In this document: positions 32,300 through 44,053 of the stretch, piece after piece
Layout: every line of letters starts with the position of its first letter
How positions within the stretch are numbered: position 1 is the first letter of the stretch
NCBI GenBank assembly: GCA_003290165.1
Contig: QNQO01000449.1
Location: 558,001-622,000, forward strand
Source of the DNA: Berberis thunbergii
Lineage: Eukaryota > Streptophyta > Magnoliopsida > Ranunculales > Berberidaceae
Length of the DNA: 64,000 nt
Direction: 5' to 3'
Program-made: the position numbers and the translations under genes
The notes under the pieces: model-generated
Told to the model about the DNA's origin: nothing
Database searches by the model: none
The model's input: the letters and a program-made list of their open reading frames with translations, nothing else

Positions 32300-33913
32300 A
32301 CTATCAATCATCAAGTTCCACATGATTTTTACACCATACGAAGAAATCACCAACATCCAAATCCCTCGTCATGTCTCATTTTGGATCACTCTTGTAAAGT
32401 TTCACCTCAGTCATATATTTGAAGCATAAGGAAAGTCTGATCTCTGTTGTAGGGTTCAATGATCCATGGAAATCACAAGAGAATCGATGGATAGGATCAA
32501 CTTATGCCAATCACAAACTTTGTAAGTCCTTGACACTGAAGGAACATGATTGCTTGGAGAAGGAAACCTCGCAACACCTTGAGAAGATGGTGGTAATGGA
32601 GATGGAGGTAATGGATTTTATGGATGCCTTGTCGATTGTGCACGGGATGAAGGTGTATATTCAGTTCTTTGTGTCCCTCTTTGTGTTCCCTTTTTGTGTT
32701 CCCTCACTTGTTGATGGTCTCACATAAGTTCCATTTTCAAGTCTCTCTCGTATCCATTGAACAATTCTTCAAATCTATCATATTTTTTGCTCCATTTTTT
32801 TACTTCCAATGTTTTATCCAAAAGCAATGAACGAGCGAGAAGTGAAACATCATACTTCCTTTTAGAGACGGTGGTTCCAACACAGTGAACACGCCCCCTT
32901 TCTTCTTGGCCAAACACTTGGCTTAGAGGATCACTATCAATAGTGAGGTCAGTGGTACCCTGGGTTGAAGATTCTTGCAAGGCGACCTTTTTTACTTTAA
33001 CTTGTTCCTTAAAAAGAATAAAAAAAATAAAATAACACAGAACACAAATAATATTCAAACAACTACAAAGTAAATTAAGAATTGTGTATAAAAGATATCT
33101 TTGGGCACATACCATATATAGTTCAGCACCATGCGTGGGTTTCCCATCCTTTCCCGTGTGACAAACAATCTATATCTCAGTTCGTGTGACTGGTTCCCCA
33201 CCAAAGTTCTTCTCAACCTATAAACTTCAAAAATTAGTCTCAGCCTATATATTTAAATGGTTATTATTGTACTAGTAGCTAGAAACTCAATTACCATTTC
33301 ATACTCCACTTCTGCAGCACTCTTTTGGCCACCCCCCCATACATACTTTGAAGCCTTTTTGTTTTTGGCATTTTGGGATCTAATTTCCTTCGCTTCAGGG
33401 GTGCTCTCATAGCAAACAAACTCCTTCCAACCCTCATCTCTTACACCATTTGGAACATTCTTCTCTTGCTCCTCAATGGTAGGATACTTATCCAAATAGT
33501 CCTTCCTAAGATCTGCCTTGAACCTTCAAAAATATTCTGGCATTTTCAAATGCACACTCCTTTTACATAATTTGGGATGTCGTATTCACGCTGCAAATAA
33601 GCCATTGAGATATAAGTTGACAATAAAATAAAACATTATGAAAATTAATGATGTAAAATCTCACCTTGAGGGCATTCCACACATCCTCTTTGTAGTTGTC
33701 AGTAACATGGTGCCAACCCTTGAATTTGATGGGCACAAGTGTTTCAAGAAGCCTTCCAATGCGTTTACTGAAACTTCTAGCACCAGGTCCAATTGCTAAA
33801 CCATGGACATTGAACTTTATGGTCTTTTTAACTTCACTGTCATCATTTGTAGATGTAGTGACATCATTGGAGGAGAGATTGCCGCGAGTACTACCCATTT
33901 CTATCAATGACAT
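32300..33913 (-). pseudogene. CACTA 2 second gene (Transposase_24-like)
   Basis: This is the sister of 3929-5564. On the minus strand ATG 33,913 opens MSLIEMGSTRGNLSSND and stays open through GLAIGPGARSFSKRIG and GWHHVTDNYKEDVWNAL to a GT donor at about 33,665. Exon 1 lacks the stop and insertion seen in copy 1. The next exon (about 33,590-33,300) has KYPTIEEQEKNVPNGV and ASKYVWGG. The last segment (33,000-32,300) has TKRKYDVSLLARSLLL-like text with frame breaks. Overall it is better preserved than copy 1 but still interrupted. Confidence 0.78.
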
Positions 33914-34190
33914 TATAGATATTAACCATTATCAAACAAAAAGAAATAAAAAAAACAACTATATACACTACATTTATAGATAGTTTTCTTCCACAACATA
34001 TCACCACAAATAGAATTTTATAAAGCATTAGAAAAGCCAATGTGAATACTTAGCTACAAAGCTTCCCTTTCCCAACTCAAAAGTCAAAATAAGAAACAAA
34101 GACAAAATAATTGGTCTCAACCAAAGAGGATGACTAAAATAACATTAAAATGCATCAAATAAAATTGTATCATAGTCAATTAAAATTCCA
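33914..34190. other. Intergenic interval between the two CACTA 2 genes
   Basis: This is the counterpart of 3661-3928 in copy 1. It should hold the 3' end of the transposase transcript and the 5' region of the second gene. No TATA box stands out. Confidence 0.5.
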
Positions 34191-34760
34191 GTAAGCTCTT
34201 CAGGTTGGGGTTGTCTTTCAAGATGCTTTGATACACAGTGGGAGTTTCAATTTTTATTGACATTTGTGTTCAAGCATCTTTGAGTATGTAGAACTACATG
34301 CCACCCGTCATTTGATTGCTCTTTCAAATAAAATACCCCACTTTCTTCTTGAGCTAAAATGAATGGATCCTCTTCCACCTTTCTTTTGACTTTTAGCTTC
34401 GACAAGTTTACCATCTCATGGTTCCAAATTGGGTCCACCTTATATGCATTTTTCTTATCTTCCACTTTGACCCAATCACAATAGAATACCGTTTCTTTGA
34501 AATCTATGTAGTCTAGCACCAGTATGTCTCTAACAACTCCATACCATTTGACTAGTTTATCCTTTGGCCTCTTATCTTTCTTACTAGCAACAAAAGGAGC
34601 AATGGCATCCATGGAGACACCACTATCTTGTGTCACCAAACATTCATCCGAAGAACTTGTGGCAAATGTGAAACCATTTACACAATATTTTGGATATCAG
34701 GTTGCCAAAAATTGTGGACCATTAGCTAACCTCCAAAGTGTGGTATTTGTTTCCCCAGCC
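34190..34760 (-). pseudogene. CACTA 2 transposase, DUF4216 region
   Basis: This is the sister of 3073-3660. Minus-strand text includes VVRDILVLDYIDFKETVFYC, DWVKVEDKKNAYKVD and DPFILAQEESGVFYLKEQ. A frameshift relative to copy 1 lies near 34,640-34,660, and the C-terminus ends early at 34,247 in a TAA. Confidence 0.83.
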
Positions 34761-35042
34761 TTCTCCAACTACATTGTAAAACAAATCAACTTAGAACTAA
34801 AATCTGAAAAAAAAATGTATATATAAATATGAATAAATACACATTATAAAATACCTTATTACACAACCAAGGAATAAAATCAATGGGTTTCTCAACGAAT
34901 TTCCTTGACGCTTTTTTTTTTATACTTTGTGTAGCCAACTCCATGCAATATTCACTGTATTTTCTGCACAAGTTACCATATTATCATAATTCTAGATTTC
35001 TAGTTATTAAAAAAAACTAAAGTATTGTATATTTTACTCTTC

Positions 35043-35936
35043 CTAATCACTCGAATCAGCAAGTGCATTGAAAACCCATCTTCGAGCTTGTTTAAATTGT
35101 ACATTATTTAGCATATAGTTTTTTCCTTTATCCAATGGCTTTTCATCGGCATATTCATCATCTACATCAAGCCACACCTCTTGACTGTGTTTGTGAGTTC
35201 CGAACCTTGGCTTTGTCATATACTCCATGCAATATGTAACAGATTCGTCTACAAGGTATGATTCTGCTATTGATCCTTCTATGTATCTGAAAATTTTAGC
35301 ATAGTCTTTGTATCGTTTCATTAACCTATCAATCATAAAGAAAATGAAAAATTAGTATATAATATAATAAGATAACGTGATGGCGTGAACTAAAATTAGA
35401 AAATTTATTTACAGCTCAAAGGGATACATCCATCGATATCGAACTGGACCACCAAGCATCGCTTCCTTGGTTAGATGAGCCATGCGATGCACACTTATAA
35501 CAAAGAATGAAGGCGGAAGCTCCTTTTCAAGGACACAAATTGCCTCAATCACACATTTGTGTGCCAACTAAAGATCTGTTTTGTTGATTACTTTAGCACA
35601 TAAGATATTGAAGAATAAGCTAATTCTTTGAATATCAATTCTTAAATCTTTATCCTTCTTGTCACGAAAAACATGTCTAAGCAAAACTAGAAGTAAATGT
35701 TGCATAATGACATGGTACTCATGTGACTTCAGTCCTCTTAGCTCCAGGAAATTGCCAAGAACGCAATTACTCAACTTGGATGAAAATCCACTCGGCAATT
35801 TCAACTCTTTTAGTGTATTCATAAATACTTTTTTTTCTTTCTTGGTCAAGGAAAATGATACTTTTGGCATTGAAGTTTTTACTGTTTCAGTGTCATGGCT
35901 CAACCAATATCTCTTATGAGTTCCCATGTCTTCCAT
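35043..35936 (-). pseudogene. CACTA 2 transposase, DUF4218 region
   Basis: This is the sister of 1909-2795. The first exon reads MEDMGTHKRYWLSHDTE, then KELKLPSGFSSKLSNCVLG and LLRHVFRDKKDKDLR. A TAG at about 35,568 interrupts it, where copy 1 has a Gln codon. The second exon at 35,336-35,043 carries RYKDYAKIFRYIEGSIAESY and is closed by stops. Confidence 0.83.
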
Positions 35937-35942
35937 ATCTTT

Positions 35943-37059
35943 TCAAGCATTCTCACCATCCTTTGTTTTCTTAGAGACATTCAACAATATGTTCAATAAG
36001 TGTTCAATGACATTCTTTTCAGTATGCATCACATCAATATTATGGCAAATAAAATAAAATGGACCTTCTAGACCACAGTGGCGCAATGTTATTGGTTGGT
36101 TCATCATTATCAACCATATTATTGCGCTTTTGACCACTAACCCTACCTTCCAAAATTTCCACTATCCTTCGTTCAACTTCTTCGCCAGATAATCGTCGTG
36201 GAGCACGACGATGTTCAACATCTTTGTTGAATCCATTGTCATCTCTAAACTTTTGTTTTGTAGGTAAAAAACGTTGATGGCCTCTATAGCATATCTTCCG
36301 ACTGTTTGAAAGACGTTCAGATTCTACATCATCAACACAAATAGGGCATGCATTAGAACCATGAACATTACAACCAGCTAGAGTCCCATAAGCAGGAAAG
36401 TCATGGATACCCCAAAACAACATTGCTTTCAACCGAAAATTGCTTTTAGTATACACATCCCAAATTGAAACACCATGTGCCCACAATTCCTTCAACTCTT
36501 CTACTAATGGCTCCAGGTAAACATCAATATTCTTTTCGGGTGCTTTTGGCCCTGATATTAATAAGGTTAACAAACAAAAATCTTTTTTCATGCATAAAGA
36601 ATGTGGAAGATTCAAAAGTGCTATTATTACTGGCCAACAATTATAAGCATAACTTAGATTTCCACTTGGGTTAAAACCATCAGTTGATATTGCAAGTCTC
36701 AAATTCCTACTATCAGAGGCAAACTCTGGCCATCTCATATTTGTTGAAGTCCATTGTGCTGAATCACATGGATGTCTCATCAAATTCTCATCTGAACAAG
36801 CATCCTTGTGCCAAATCATTGCTTCACCAATCCACGGTATGCTAAAAAATCTTTTCAACCTTGGAATCAATGGAAAATACTTTACAACATTTTTAGCTTC
36901 TTTTCTGTATACCTTGCCAGACTCGTTGTCATCGTCATCCACATAAACCTTATACCTACCAGAACCACATTTTGGACAAGTAACCAGACCCTCATATTCT
37001 TTCCAATAGAGTATGCATCTATTAGCACATGCATGTATTGTCTTACATTCCATCCCCAT
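35943..37059 (-). pseudogene. CACTA 2 transposase, Tnp2 core
   Basis: This is the sister of 720-1908. It is open for 339 codons from 37,059, covering CILYWKEYEGLVTCPKC, SIPWIGEAMIWHKDACSD, DGFNPSGNLSYAYNCWP, AGCNVHGSNACPICVDD. A deletion near 36,060-36,110 relative to copy 1 and a TGA at about 35,945 end it near the IDVMHTEKNV block. The stop seen in copy 1 at 886 is absent here. Confidence 0.88.
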
Positions 37060-37763
37060 ATCTTTAATTGTGTTTTCATGTTTGGGTAGTTATCTGGCAA
37101 ATTACAATCATCCGACAATAAGGTTTTTAGCCATTTTAACAACATCGTCACACTATTACCACTCCAACTAAAACGAGTCTTGAAATTCTGCAATTCAATA
37201 ATGGTGGACAACGTGGTCTTATCCTTAGGACACCCATTGTACAAAGGCACAATTGCTTTTTCCTTATACTTTTGATACTTCTTGTTCATAACTATCTCAG
37301 GTTTACAAGAAAGTTCCGGACCATCTTCTGGATTACCGCCAAAACATTCTTCAACGGTGTCATTCAAGTCATTTATCCCATCATCAGCCTCCACAGTTTG
37401 CATGTTGAGGAATACATCATCAACTATGTCGCTCATCCTAGGATATTCAAATGCATCATCATGTTCAACCACTTTTGTCATAGGTACATCAATCACCTGC
37501 TTGTTTATATTCTCTCCAAGATGTATCCACGTGACATAATTGGTATCAATGCCATGGCTTAGCAAATGAACACCTATGTCGTCAACACTAATGTTTCCCC
37601 TTGAGCTTCTACATCGAACACATGGGCGAGGAAAAAAACTCTCTCCATTTGCATTATCCTCAGCAAACTTTTGGAATTGTGTAACGTCGTATATATACAT
37701 TGCACTTCCCCGTTTGTTCATCCATGACTTATCTAAAGGAATTGTTGACATTTCTACACACAA
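36882..37763 (-). pseudogene. CACTA 2 transposase, N-terminal part
   Basis: This opens at ATG 37,763 with MCVEMSTIPLDKSWMNKRGS and carries the transposase-associated domain (RPCVRCRSSRGNISVDDIGV). It runs on to a frameshift at about 37,070, where one A is missing from an A-run compared with copy 1 (near 712). After that it reads the wrong frame to 36,882. Copy 1 has the stop lesion at codon 9 but the longer A-run, so the two copies are broken at different places. Confidence 0.88.
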
Positions 37764-37823
37764 AAAATTAAAAGATTAACTTTAGTCAAACACTCATGAA
37801 AATGAGGTGACATATATATACAT

Positions 37824-39119
37824 TTATACGATTCTAGCAATTAGTAATGCATATATGTTCAGTAGTTTTGTTATTACCTCGTCTTGGTAATGTGTGCTTT
37901 GTTTGATAAATTTATCAAACTCTTTTGCTTGTTCTTCAAGCTGATTTTTGAGATTTATAAAACCCCCCTCCTTGAAAGTGGGTTTATATAAGTCCTCATG
38001 GTCTGTAATGGAATTTGTAAGACCATGTTGTTGGGTAATGTGATCAGTAAGGATTAAATTACATCCTAAAATCTCATTGACATTGTTCAGCATATTGACA
38101 CACGTCTGGATTCCTGATCCAGTGGCATTATGTCTGTAGTCAACAAATTTTTCTGCTATTACTTTATATTGTTTTCAATATTACAAAGCTTGCCTTCATA
38201 ATATATGTGAGGATGTTTTTTGAATGACATCCTAATGAAGTCCTTGAATATCAATTCTTAGACCTTCAATTCTTTGAGACATGCTCTTTAGCATTTCTCT
38301 GGATTCTTCCATAAGGTTCTTTTTGGGTTCCTTAGAAGAGCTAGACTCACCGCAGATGAATCTATTGTTCTTAATCATGCTTGTTGGATTTGCTCAAAGC
38401 ATATGTTTCTTTTTAGAAACGTCTAAAGACCATACTGACTTTAGGGGTTCTATATCTTTGATAGGTGTGTCTTGGACACGACTTACATCTGAGAATACAT
38501 CATCAAGTTCTATGTTCTCAGTTTTTCTATATCCCATACTATGATGAGAATTTGTTAAGGCATATCCTACAAGATAAGTGATGGAGAATGATTTGTCTCC
38601 ATTCATCAAGTCGCTTCATTCAAACTTATGAACAAAATGTAGGATTTCATTTATATTCTTGGTGCTGAGTGGCACACCATACTTAGGGTAAATTGTAAAT
38701 ATCAGTTTGCCATAAGCAAGATTTCCTTGACAAGTACCTAGAATACAGTCTTCACGATCATTAATCCCATTATATAGTAAGGCACATAGAATATGACTAT
38801 TGATTTCTTGTCCAAATGTAGACTTTATACAGATTTGTACACCACCTATGTGACTGTAATCAATCTTTTTTCTTATGTCAGAAGGTATTTTAGCCATTTT
38901 TAGCTTAATATCTTCTTTTGTTATTAGTGGTATATTAATTCTACTAGTGGTATCTTTAATATCCAAAGTAAATTCTTTTGTTGATACACCAAGATAAACA
39001 TGATTTTTCGTAGTGATCAAAGATTATGCTATCTTCATTAAGACTCCTGAAGTTCTGAAGATTTGTTCAGCACTAAGTTTTATATCTAGGTATCTTTGAT
39101 TCTTATTTTTATTTTCCAT
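37824..39119 (-). pseudogene. Endogenous caulimovirid fragment: movement-protein region and downstream coiled coil
   Basis: This is a remnant of an endogenous plant pararetrovirus. Minus-strand text from ATG 39,119 downwards shows the 30K-superfamily movement-protein core: HIGGVQICIKSTFG, then NDREDCILGTCQGNLAYGK and FTIYPKYGVPL (about 38,880-38,660). Stops at about 39,024 and 38,616 break it. Further down lies a segment with GYALTNSHHSMGYRKTENIE (38,545), more breaks, and a Gln/Glu-rich coiled-coil-like stretch (38,093-37,824; LKNQLEEQAKEFDKFIKQS). No capsid, protease or reverse transcriptase is present here. Genus cannot be told from this. It lies inside CACTA 2 upstream of the transposase start. 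Confidence 0.72.
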
Positions 39120-41157
39120 GGAATCCTATAAAAATAGTTTTCATTTACACTCATTTCCGTTTGTTCAAGGGAGAAAAGCTTTATCCGATGATGTGTGGTG
39201 AAAGAACACAACTTTCATATACGCGCATCTCCCTTTTGTTTTCATTTAGACTTTGACATAAAAACCTTCAGTAAAAAAAATAGTACAAGCAAAGGCCAGA
39301 GTAGAATCAAGAACATATAATTTGAAGGTAAAAAATAGTTTAAGGGGGTGGACATTATGGAAATTTTTACAACAACATGGTCATCTTCTCTTGTTGCTTG
39401 TTTTCTATACAATTCTGCTATCTTTGTAATCAAACACAACCTTAAAAATATAAGGAATCTACCTAGTTAACATGACTAATAAAAGGACATTTGATGCAAA
39501 AGTTCTGCCACTGGTGATGTGAAGTATATGTCCATGTACTCTGTGGTTCTCCTTTAAAGACTGAAATATATTTCGTGTCGACCACTACCACCACCACTAC
39601 CACATAGTATATACTTCACTATTCAAGAACTAAGTCATGATAGGTACATGTAAACAAACATATATACAAACAAATACACAATTTACAGAAAATAGTTGTA
39701 TAGCAAGCAAGATGAACATCATCAATTCATTTGAGAAAATTAATAAGCTAAATAGTTATTCAACATGAGGTGAAAACTAGTACCATCATAATATAATCCA
39801 AGACATGATAGAAATAACAAGTAAATTAACCAAAGCTAGCTGCAAGCAATAACATCAACAACTAATTAACCAGTTATTCTTCTGAATTCATGGCCATCTA
39901 TCTATGTGCAGCAGCAACAGATTGTTTCCAAGCAACACTATGTGAAACTCTTTTTAATTTTAATTGCATTACATTTGCATCATTATGTTAGGCAAGGCAG
40001 GCAGGTTGTACATTACGCTAGGTGGCTGGAAATATGGAATGCCAACTTAGCTCTAGAAATCCAAGGACTATATGAAACTCGTGGTGGCAAGCCTAGCAGA
40101 GAGAGACATGGAAATTTGTAAGAGCAATCCACTCTCAACGTTTTTGTAAATGTTAAGTCATTTGCAATCAGTATTCTAAATTCTTTCCACCAAACTCTTG
40201 ATTAGTCTTGATTAGGAACCCCGCCTAAACAAATGTTATCGTTTCCCCATCTCAATATTCGTTGGTCTATGGTGCTTCCCACAAACTTCATTCCCTAAAA
40301 AAAAATTTACCATTTATATTCTCATTATGATAAACCTTGGAGATACATGCCTGTCCTTAAATAACATAAACAATTTTATCACACACAACAAGATAGGTAT
40401 CCACCCAGAAATGCAACATGCCATAGAGATACAAACATGTCCTTGCATAATATAAACGCTTGCATTAGACACGGAAATATGCACACATTAACTTATACAC
40501 ATAGTAACAAAGCTTCTCACAAGTTTGAACCGTCTTGAATTAACCAACCAATCTTAGAATCAATTCGACACTCCACTATTCCTTTTATCTCCTCTTCGTT
40601 CATCTATTGACTTCCTCACTCCTCTTCTCAACCCTTTCCTCTATACACAATGCAATTACATCCTTTTCAGTTCATCCATCGAATTCTCCACCCATTTTTC
40701 TAAATTGAACACTTCTCAAATAAATTACTAAACCACAACTTTGTTAGTATGCTTCAATTGAGCAAGCTTTTTTTTTTATGATAAAATCACAATTACACTA
40801 AACTATAGTCAAAGGGATCTTCTTAAAACCAATCTAAAATTTAGAAAAACCCGATTAAGAAATAAGAAATCAAAACCTCATTACTGAAATACGCCTTTCG
40901 AGCCTGAAATGACTTCAAAGGGATAAAATTTGCGAAGGCTCTCAAGTTTCTAGCCCTAAAAGCCCGAAATGCTTTCTTTCACTTATTCTTCTTTCTCTTC
41001 ACACTTTCCTTTACTCCTCTCTCTCACTCAGATTTGAAATGAAAATGGATCGATTAACAAACCCTAAAATGAAAATGGAAAGAGGTGGGAGCGCCAATCT
41101 TTTTCTCAAGACCGCGAAAGTGTTTTCGTCCGCGTGAAATGGATGTGAGTTCTCCAC
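39120..41157. other. CACTA 2 upstream interior, non-coding
   Basis: This long AT-rich stretch lies between the viral fragment and the right subterminal repeats. A short frame at 39,906-40,121 has no recognisable domain. It should include the transposase promoter, displaced by the viral insertion, but no clear TATA box is seen. Confidence 0.5.
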
Positions 41158-41310
41158 ACAGGCACGTGCAACACAGGTGCATTTTCTTTTTATAGCCACG
41201 ATTTTAGGCCCTTGGCCATTATAGCCACGGTTTGTTGGCCGTGGCAAATAAACCAATGGTTTTGAGTCGTGGCCATCTCCGTGTAGCTAATCAAGCCTTT
41301 TGGTGTAGTG
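41158..41310. repeat. Subterminal and terminal repeats of CACTA 2, right end
   Basis: The motifs TAGCCACGATTT, TAGCCACGGTTTGTTGGCCGTGGC and GAGTCGTGGCCAT lead to the terminus TTTTGGTGTAGTG. The array is much shorter than at the left end (about 110 bp versus 400 bp), an asymmetry usual in CACTA elements. Confidence 0.9.
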
Positions 41311-41313
41311 TTG

Positions 41314-43200
41314 TTAGCTTGTACTAAAGCTAAGGAGTCGGTTGATAGTGGTGGTGAATCTAGTAACAGTTAGAAAATGGAAGTTGAAGCGTCTGTGGAT
41401 GCAACAGATGAACAAGTGGTTGAAGCAGACACACATGATCTAAATTATGAGCCTAAAGACCATGAGGAACAACAACCAGTTGAAGATAATCAATCCCAAC
41501 AGCAACCTTTGGCCTTAACTAGGTCAAAATGATCGGTTAAGCAAGTTAAAAAATTTGGCTTTGAATAACCGTTGAAGCACTATGGTCAGTTGAATACAGT
41601 TGATTTGGTTGCATATGCACTCTCTGTGGAAGATGATGCGCCAACTACTTACAAGTAGGCCGCTCGTCATTCAGATAGTCAGAGTTGGTTAGTAGCTATG
41701 CAGGGTGAGATGGAGTCTCTCCAAAAGAACCATACTTGGGATCTAGTGTCGTTGTCTAATAGAAGGAAAACAATTGGCTGCAAGTGGGTTTTTAAGAAGA
41801 AACAAGCTACTCTAGAGTCTGGTACTCAGTTCAAGGCAAGATTAGTAGCTAAGGGTTTTGCTCAGAGGGAAGGCGTTGACTACAATGAGATATTTTTTCC
41901 TGTGGAAAAACACACTTCTATACGTGTGTTGTTGAGCTTGGTAGCTCATGGTGACCTTGAGTTTGAACAACTTGATGTGAAAACAACTTTCTTGCATGGA
42001 GACTTAGAGGAGGAAATTTATATGCATCAGCCGGAAGGTTTTAAGGTTGTTGGAAAAGAAGACCATGTTTGTCGTTTGAGGAGATCACTTTATGGGTTAA
42101 AGCAGTCACCTAGGCAGTGGTACAAATGGTTTGACACTTTTATGTTGAAACATGGGTTCACACGACGTAAGTATGATTGTTGTGTTTACTTGAAAAAACT
42201 TCGTAATGTCGATTTTATTTATCTTTTGCTCTATGTTGACGATATGCTCATTGCCTGTAAGAGTATGGTGGAGATAAATAAATTGAAGTTTCAACTTGCA
42301 TCTGAGTTTGAGATGAAGGATATGGGTGCAGCAAAGAAAAATACTTGGTATGGAGATAAGAAGAGAAAGGGATAATAAAAATTATTTCTTTCATAGAAGA
42401 GGTACCTTGAAAAGGTCATATCACGATTTGGCATGGAAAACACAAAGCCGGTTATTACTCCTTTGGCTTCACATTTTAGACTTTCTCGAAAGTTATCTCC
42501 AGTCACAGTGGAAGAAAAAGAATACATGTCGCATGTTCCTTATGCTAGTGCAGTTTGCAGTTTAATGTATGCTATGGTGTGTACACGCCCTGACATTTCA
42601 CAGGCTGTTAGTGTTGTGAGCCGGTATACGGAAAACCCTGGGAAGAAACATTAGGAGGCAGTGAAATGGATGCTTAGGTACTTAAAATGTACCTTGGATG
42701 TGCGTTTGGACTTCGGTGGAGATTCATGTCAGGTTTGTGGGTTTGTTGATTCTGATTATGCTGGTGATCTAAATAGACGAAGATCTACTACTGGTTACGT
42801 ATTTCAGATATACGGTGCTCCGATTAGTTGGAGATCTATGCTTCAGGATACAATGGCTCTCTCTACTACAGAGGCAGAGTATATGGCATTGACAGAAGGT
42901 GTAAAATAAGCATTGTGGCTTCAAGGTGTTGTAAATGACTTGGGTGTGGAACAAGATAGTGTTGAGGTTTTCTGTGATAGTCAGAGTGCCATCCACTTGG
43001 CTAAAAATCAGGTTCATCACGCAAGGACTAAGCATATTGACGTCCGATATCACTTTGTTCGAGATGTAATTGAGGATGGTGATGTGTTTTTGGTGAAAGT
43101 ACACACAAAAGGCAACCTTGCTGATATGTTGACAAAGGTTGTTCCTGGAGTTAAGTTCCAACATTGTTTGGACTTACTCCACATTGACTCATGTTGATTG
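41314..43200 (+). pseudogene. Copia A reverse transcriptase and RNase H
   Basis: This continues copia A after the CACTA insertion. Stops occur at about 41,657 and nearby, then the frame from 41,698 is open for 225 codons: TIGCKWVFKKK, ARLVAKGFAQREGVDYNEIF, LDVKTTFLHGDLEEEIYM, SLYGLKQSPRQWY and the active site YVDDMLIA (42,233). A frameshift follows near 42,330. RNase H follows at 42,661-43,197 with SDYAGDLNRRRSTTGYVF, ALSTTEAEYMAL, then a TAA at 42,907, then FCDSQSAIHLAKN and TKGNLADMLTK. Confidence 0.93.
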
Positions 43201-43334
43201 ATTGCCCTTTGGGGCGTTGCCCTTCAGAGCGGTTTCATGAGATGACAAAGCTATGGTGCAGTGTTGATCAGTTTATTCTTTTGCCTTGTTTCGTCCCATT
43301 TTTTCCTTAAAAAAAATTCAACGAGGTGGAGAAT

Positions 43335-43836
43335 TGTGAAACAGGAAACAGAAACATAACTGTTTTGTGAAACATGAAACTGTTTTTGGAACAGGAAACA
43401 AATTCAGAAAACAGGAAATTGTTTTTTGAACAGGAAACAATTCAGGAAACATGAAACAAATTTTGAACAGGAAATAAATTCAGGAAACAGGAAACAAGAC
43501 GCTATATATACTAGGAACTGTTGCTGTTATTTATATGTAGAAAACTATGAAGCACAGGGATTAGAGAAAGATAATTGTTGGAATTGTTTCATCCCTTGTT
43601 GAGAGATTGTGTAAGAATTGTCATCTTCTTGTATCTTGTTCTTGAATATAGTGGAATCACCTCACCGTGGACGTAGGCGCATATCGCCGAACCACGTAAA
43701 CTTTGTTTCTCTTGTGGTAGGTTCTTGGTTTTCTCTAATTACTTTCATTGCTAATTTCTCTATTTAATTGATTGGATCCTTGTGGTCCTTGTGTGCAATT
43801 GTTGGTGTCTATCCGCTTTCGCAATAAGTCGCAACA
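43335..43836 (+). repeat. 3' LTR of copia A
   Basis: It matches 26,985-27,513 with fewer U3 repeats. It starts TGTGAAACAGG after a purine-rich GAGGTGGAGAAT and ends GTCGCAACA. The following GATAT is the target duplication. Confidence 0.93.
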
Positions 43837-44053
43837 GATATTTAGTCGCATTCGAATAAAAAAAATCCTACTGTAATTTTTTTTAGACAAAGTTTTAACA
43901 AATTTTTATGGTTTTTGAACCATGCTCATCCCATCCTGTCCCGAATCTATTTGGGATGGGGCAAAGTTGGGATGAGGTCTATCTTGTCCCAAAGATAAAG
44001 AAACAGGATAGGGATGAGGTCCATCATGTCCTGTGCCCGCTCCTAATCAATCC

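Larger units (their letters stand above)
29232..41310 (-). mobile_element. CACTA transposon 2, complete ends, 12.1 kb
   Basis: Both ends are visible: CACTACACCAAAA at 29,232 and its exact 13-bp inverse at 41,298-41,310, flanked by the 3-bp duplication TTG (29,229-29,231 and 41,311-41,313). It is inserted between the integrase and reverse transcriptase of copia A. The transposase genes run on the minus strand, in inverted orientation to CACTA 1. Cargo differs from copy 1: exon-like pieces (30,736-30,961), an RNase H-like fragment (31,173-31,697) and a caulimovirid fragment (about 37,824-39,119). The transposase frames are broken, so it needs a helper to move. Confidence 0.95.
26985..43836 (+). 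mobile_element. Ty1/copia retrotransposon A, split by CACTA 2
   Basis: The LTRs (26,985-27,513 and 43,335-43,836) are flanked by a perfect 5-bp duplication GATAT (26,980-26,984 and 43,837-43,841). Without the CACTA insertion the element is about 4.8 kb. It has a tRNA-Met type primer site, a C-terminal gag piece, protease, integrase, reverse transcriptase, RNase H and a purine-rich tract, in copia order. N-terminal gag is missing. Stops and frameshifts are present in every domain. Confidence 0.93.
26457..44045. mobile_element. hAT-like element 1, outer shell of a three-level nest
   Basis: The left terminus AAGGGGTGGGCA (26,457) and the right terminus, inverted TAGGAGCGGGCA (ending at 44,045), agree at 9 of 12 positions. 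Both are flanked by a perfect 8-bp duplication ATCAATCC (26,449-26,456 and 44,046-44,053). Subtracting the copia inserted at 26,985-43,836 leaves about 730 bp with GGGATGGGG-type repeats at both ends and no transposase. It is therefore a non-autonomous hAT, close in terminus to the element at 52,340-62,922. Confidence 0.85.

Noticed and set aside
39906..40121. A 71-codon frame starting MQQQQIVSKQ
   Set aside because: It has no recognisable domain, no splice context and no counterpart in CACTA 1; it is probably random.
29691..41150. Functional virus or full caulimovirid genome
   Set aside because: Only a broken movement-protein region and a coiled-coil stretch are visible; no capsid, protease or reverse transcriptase of viral type accompanies them.
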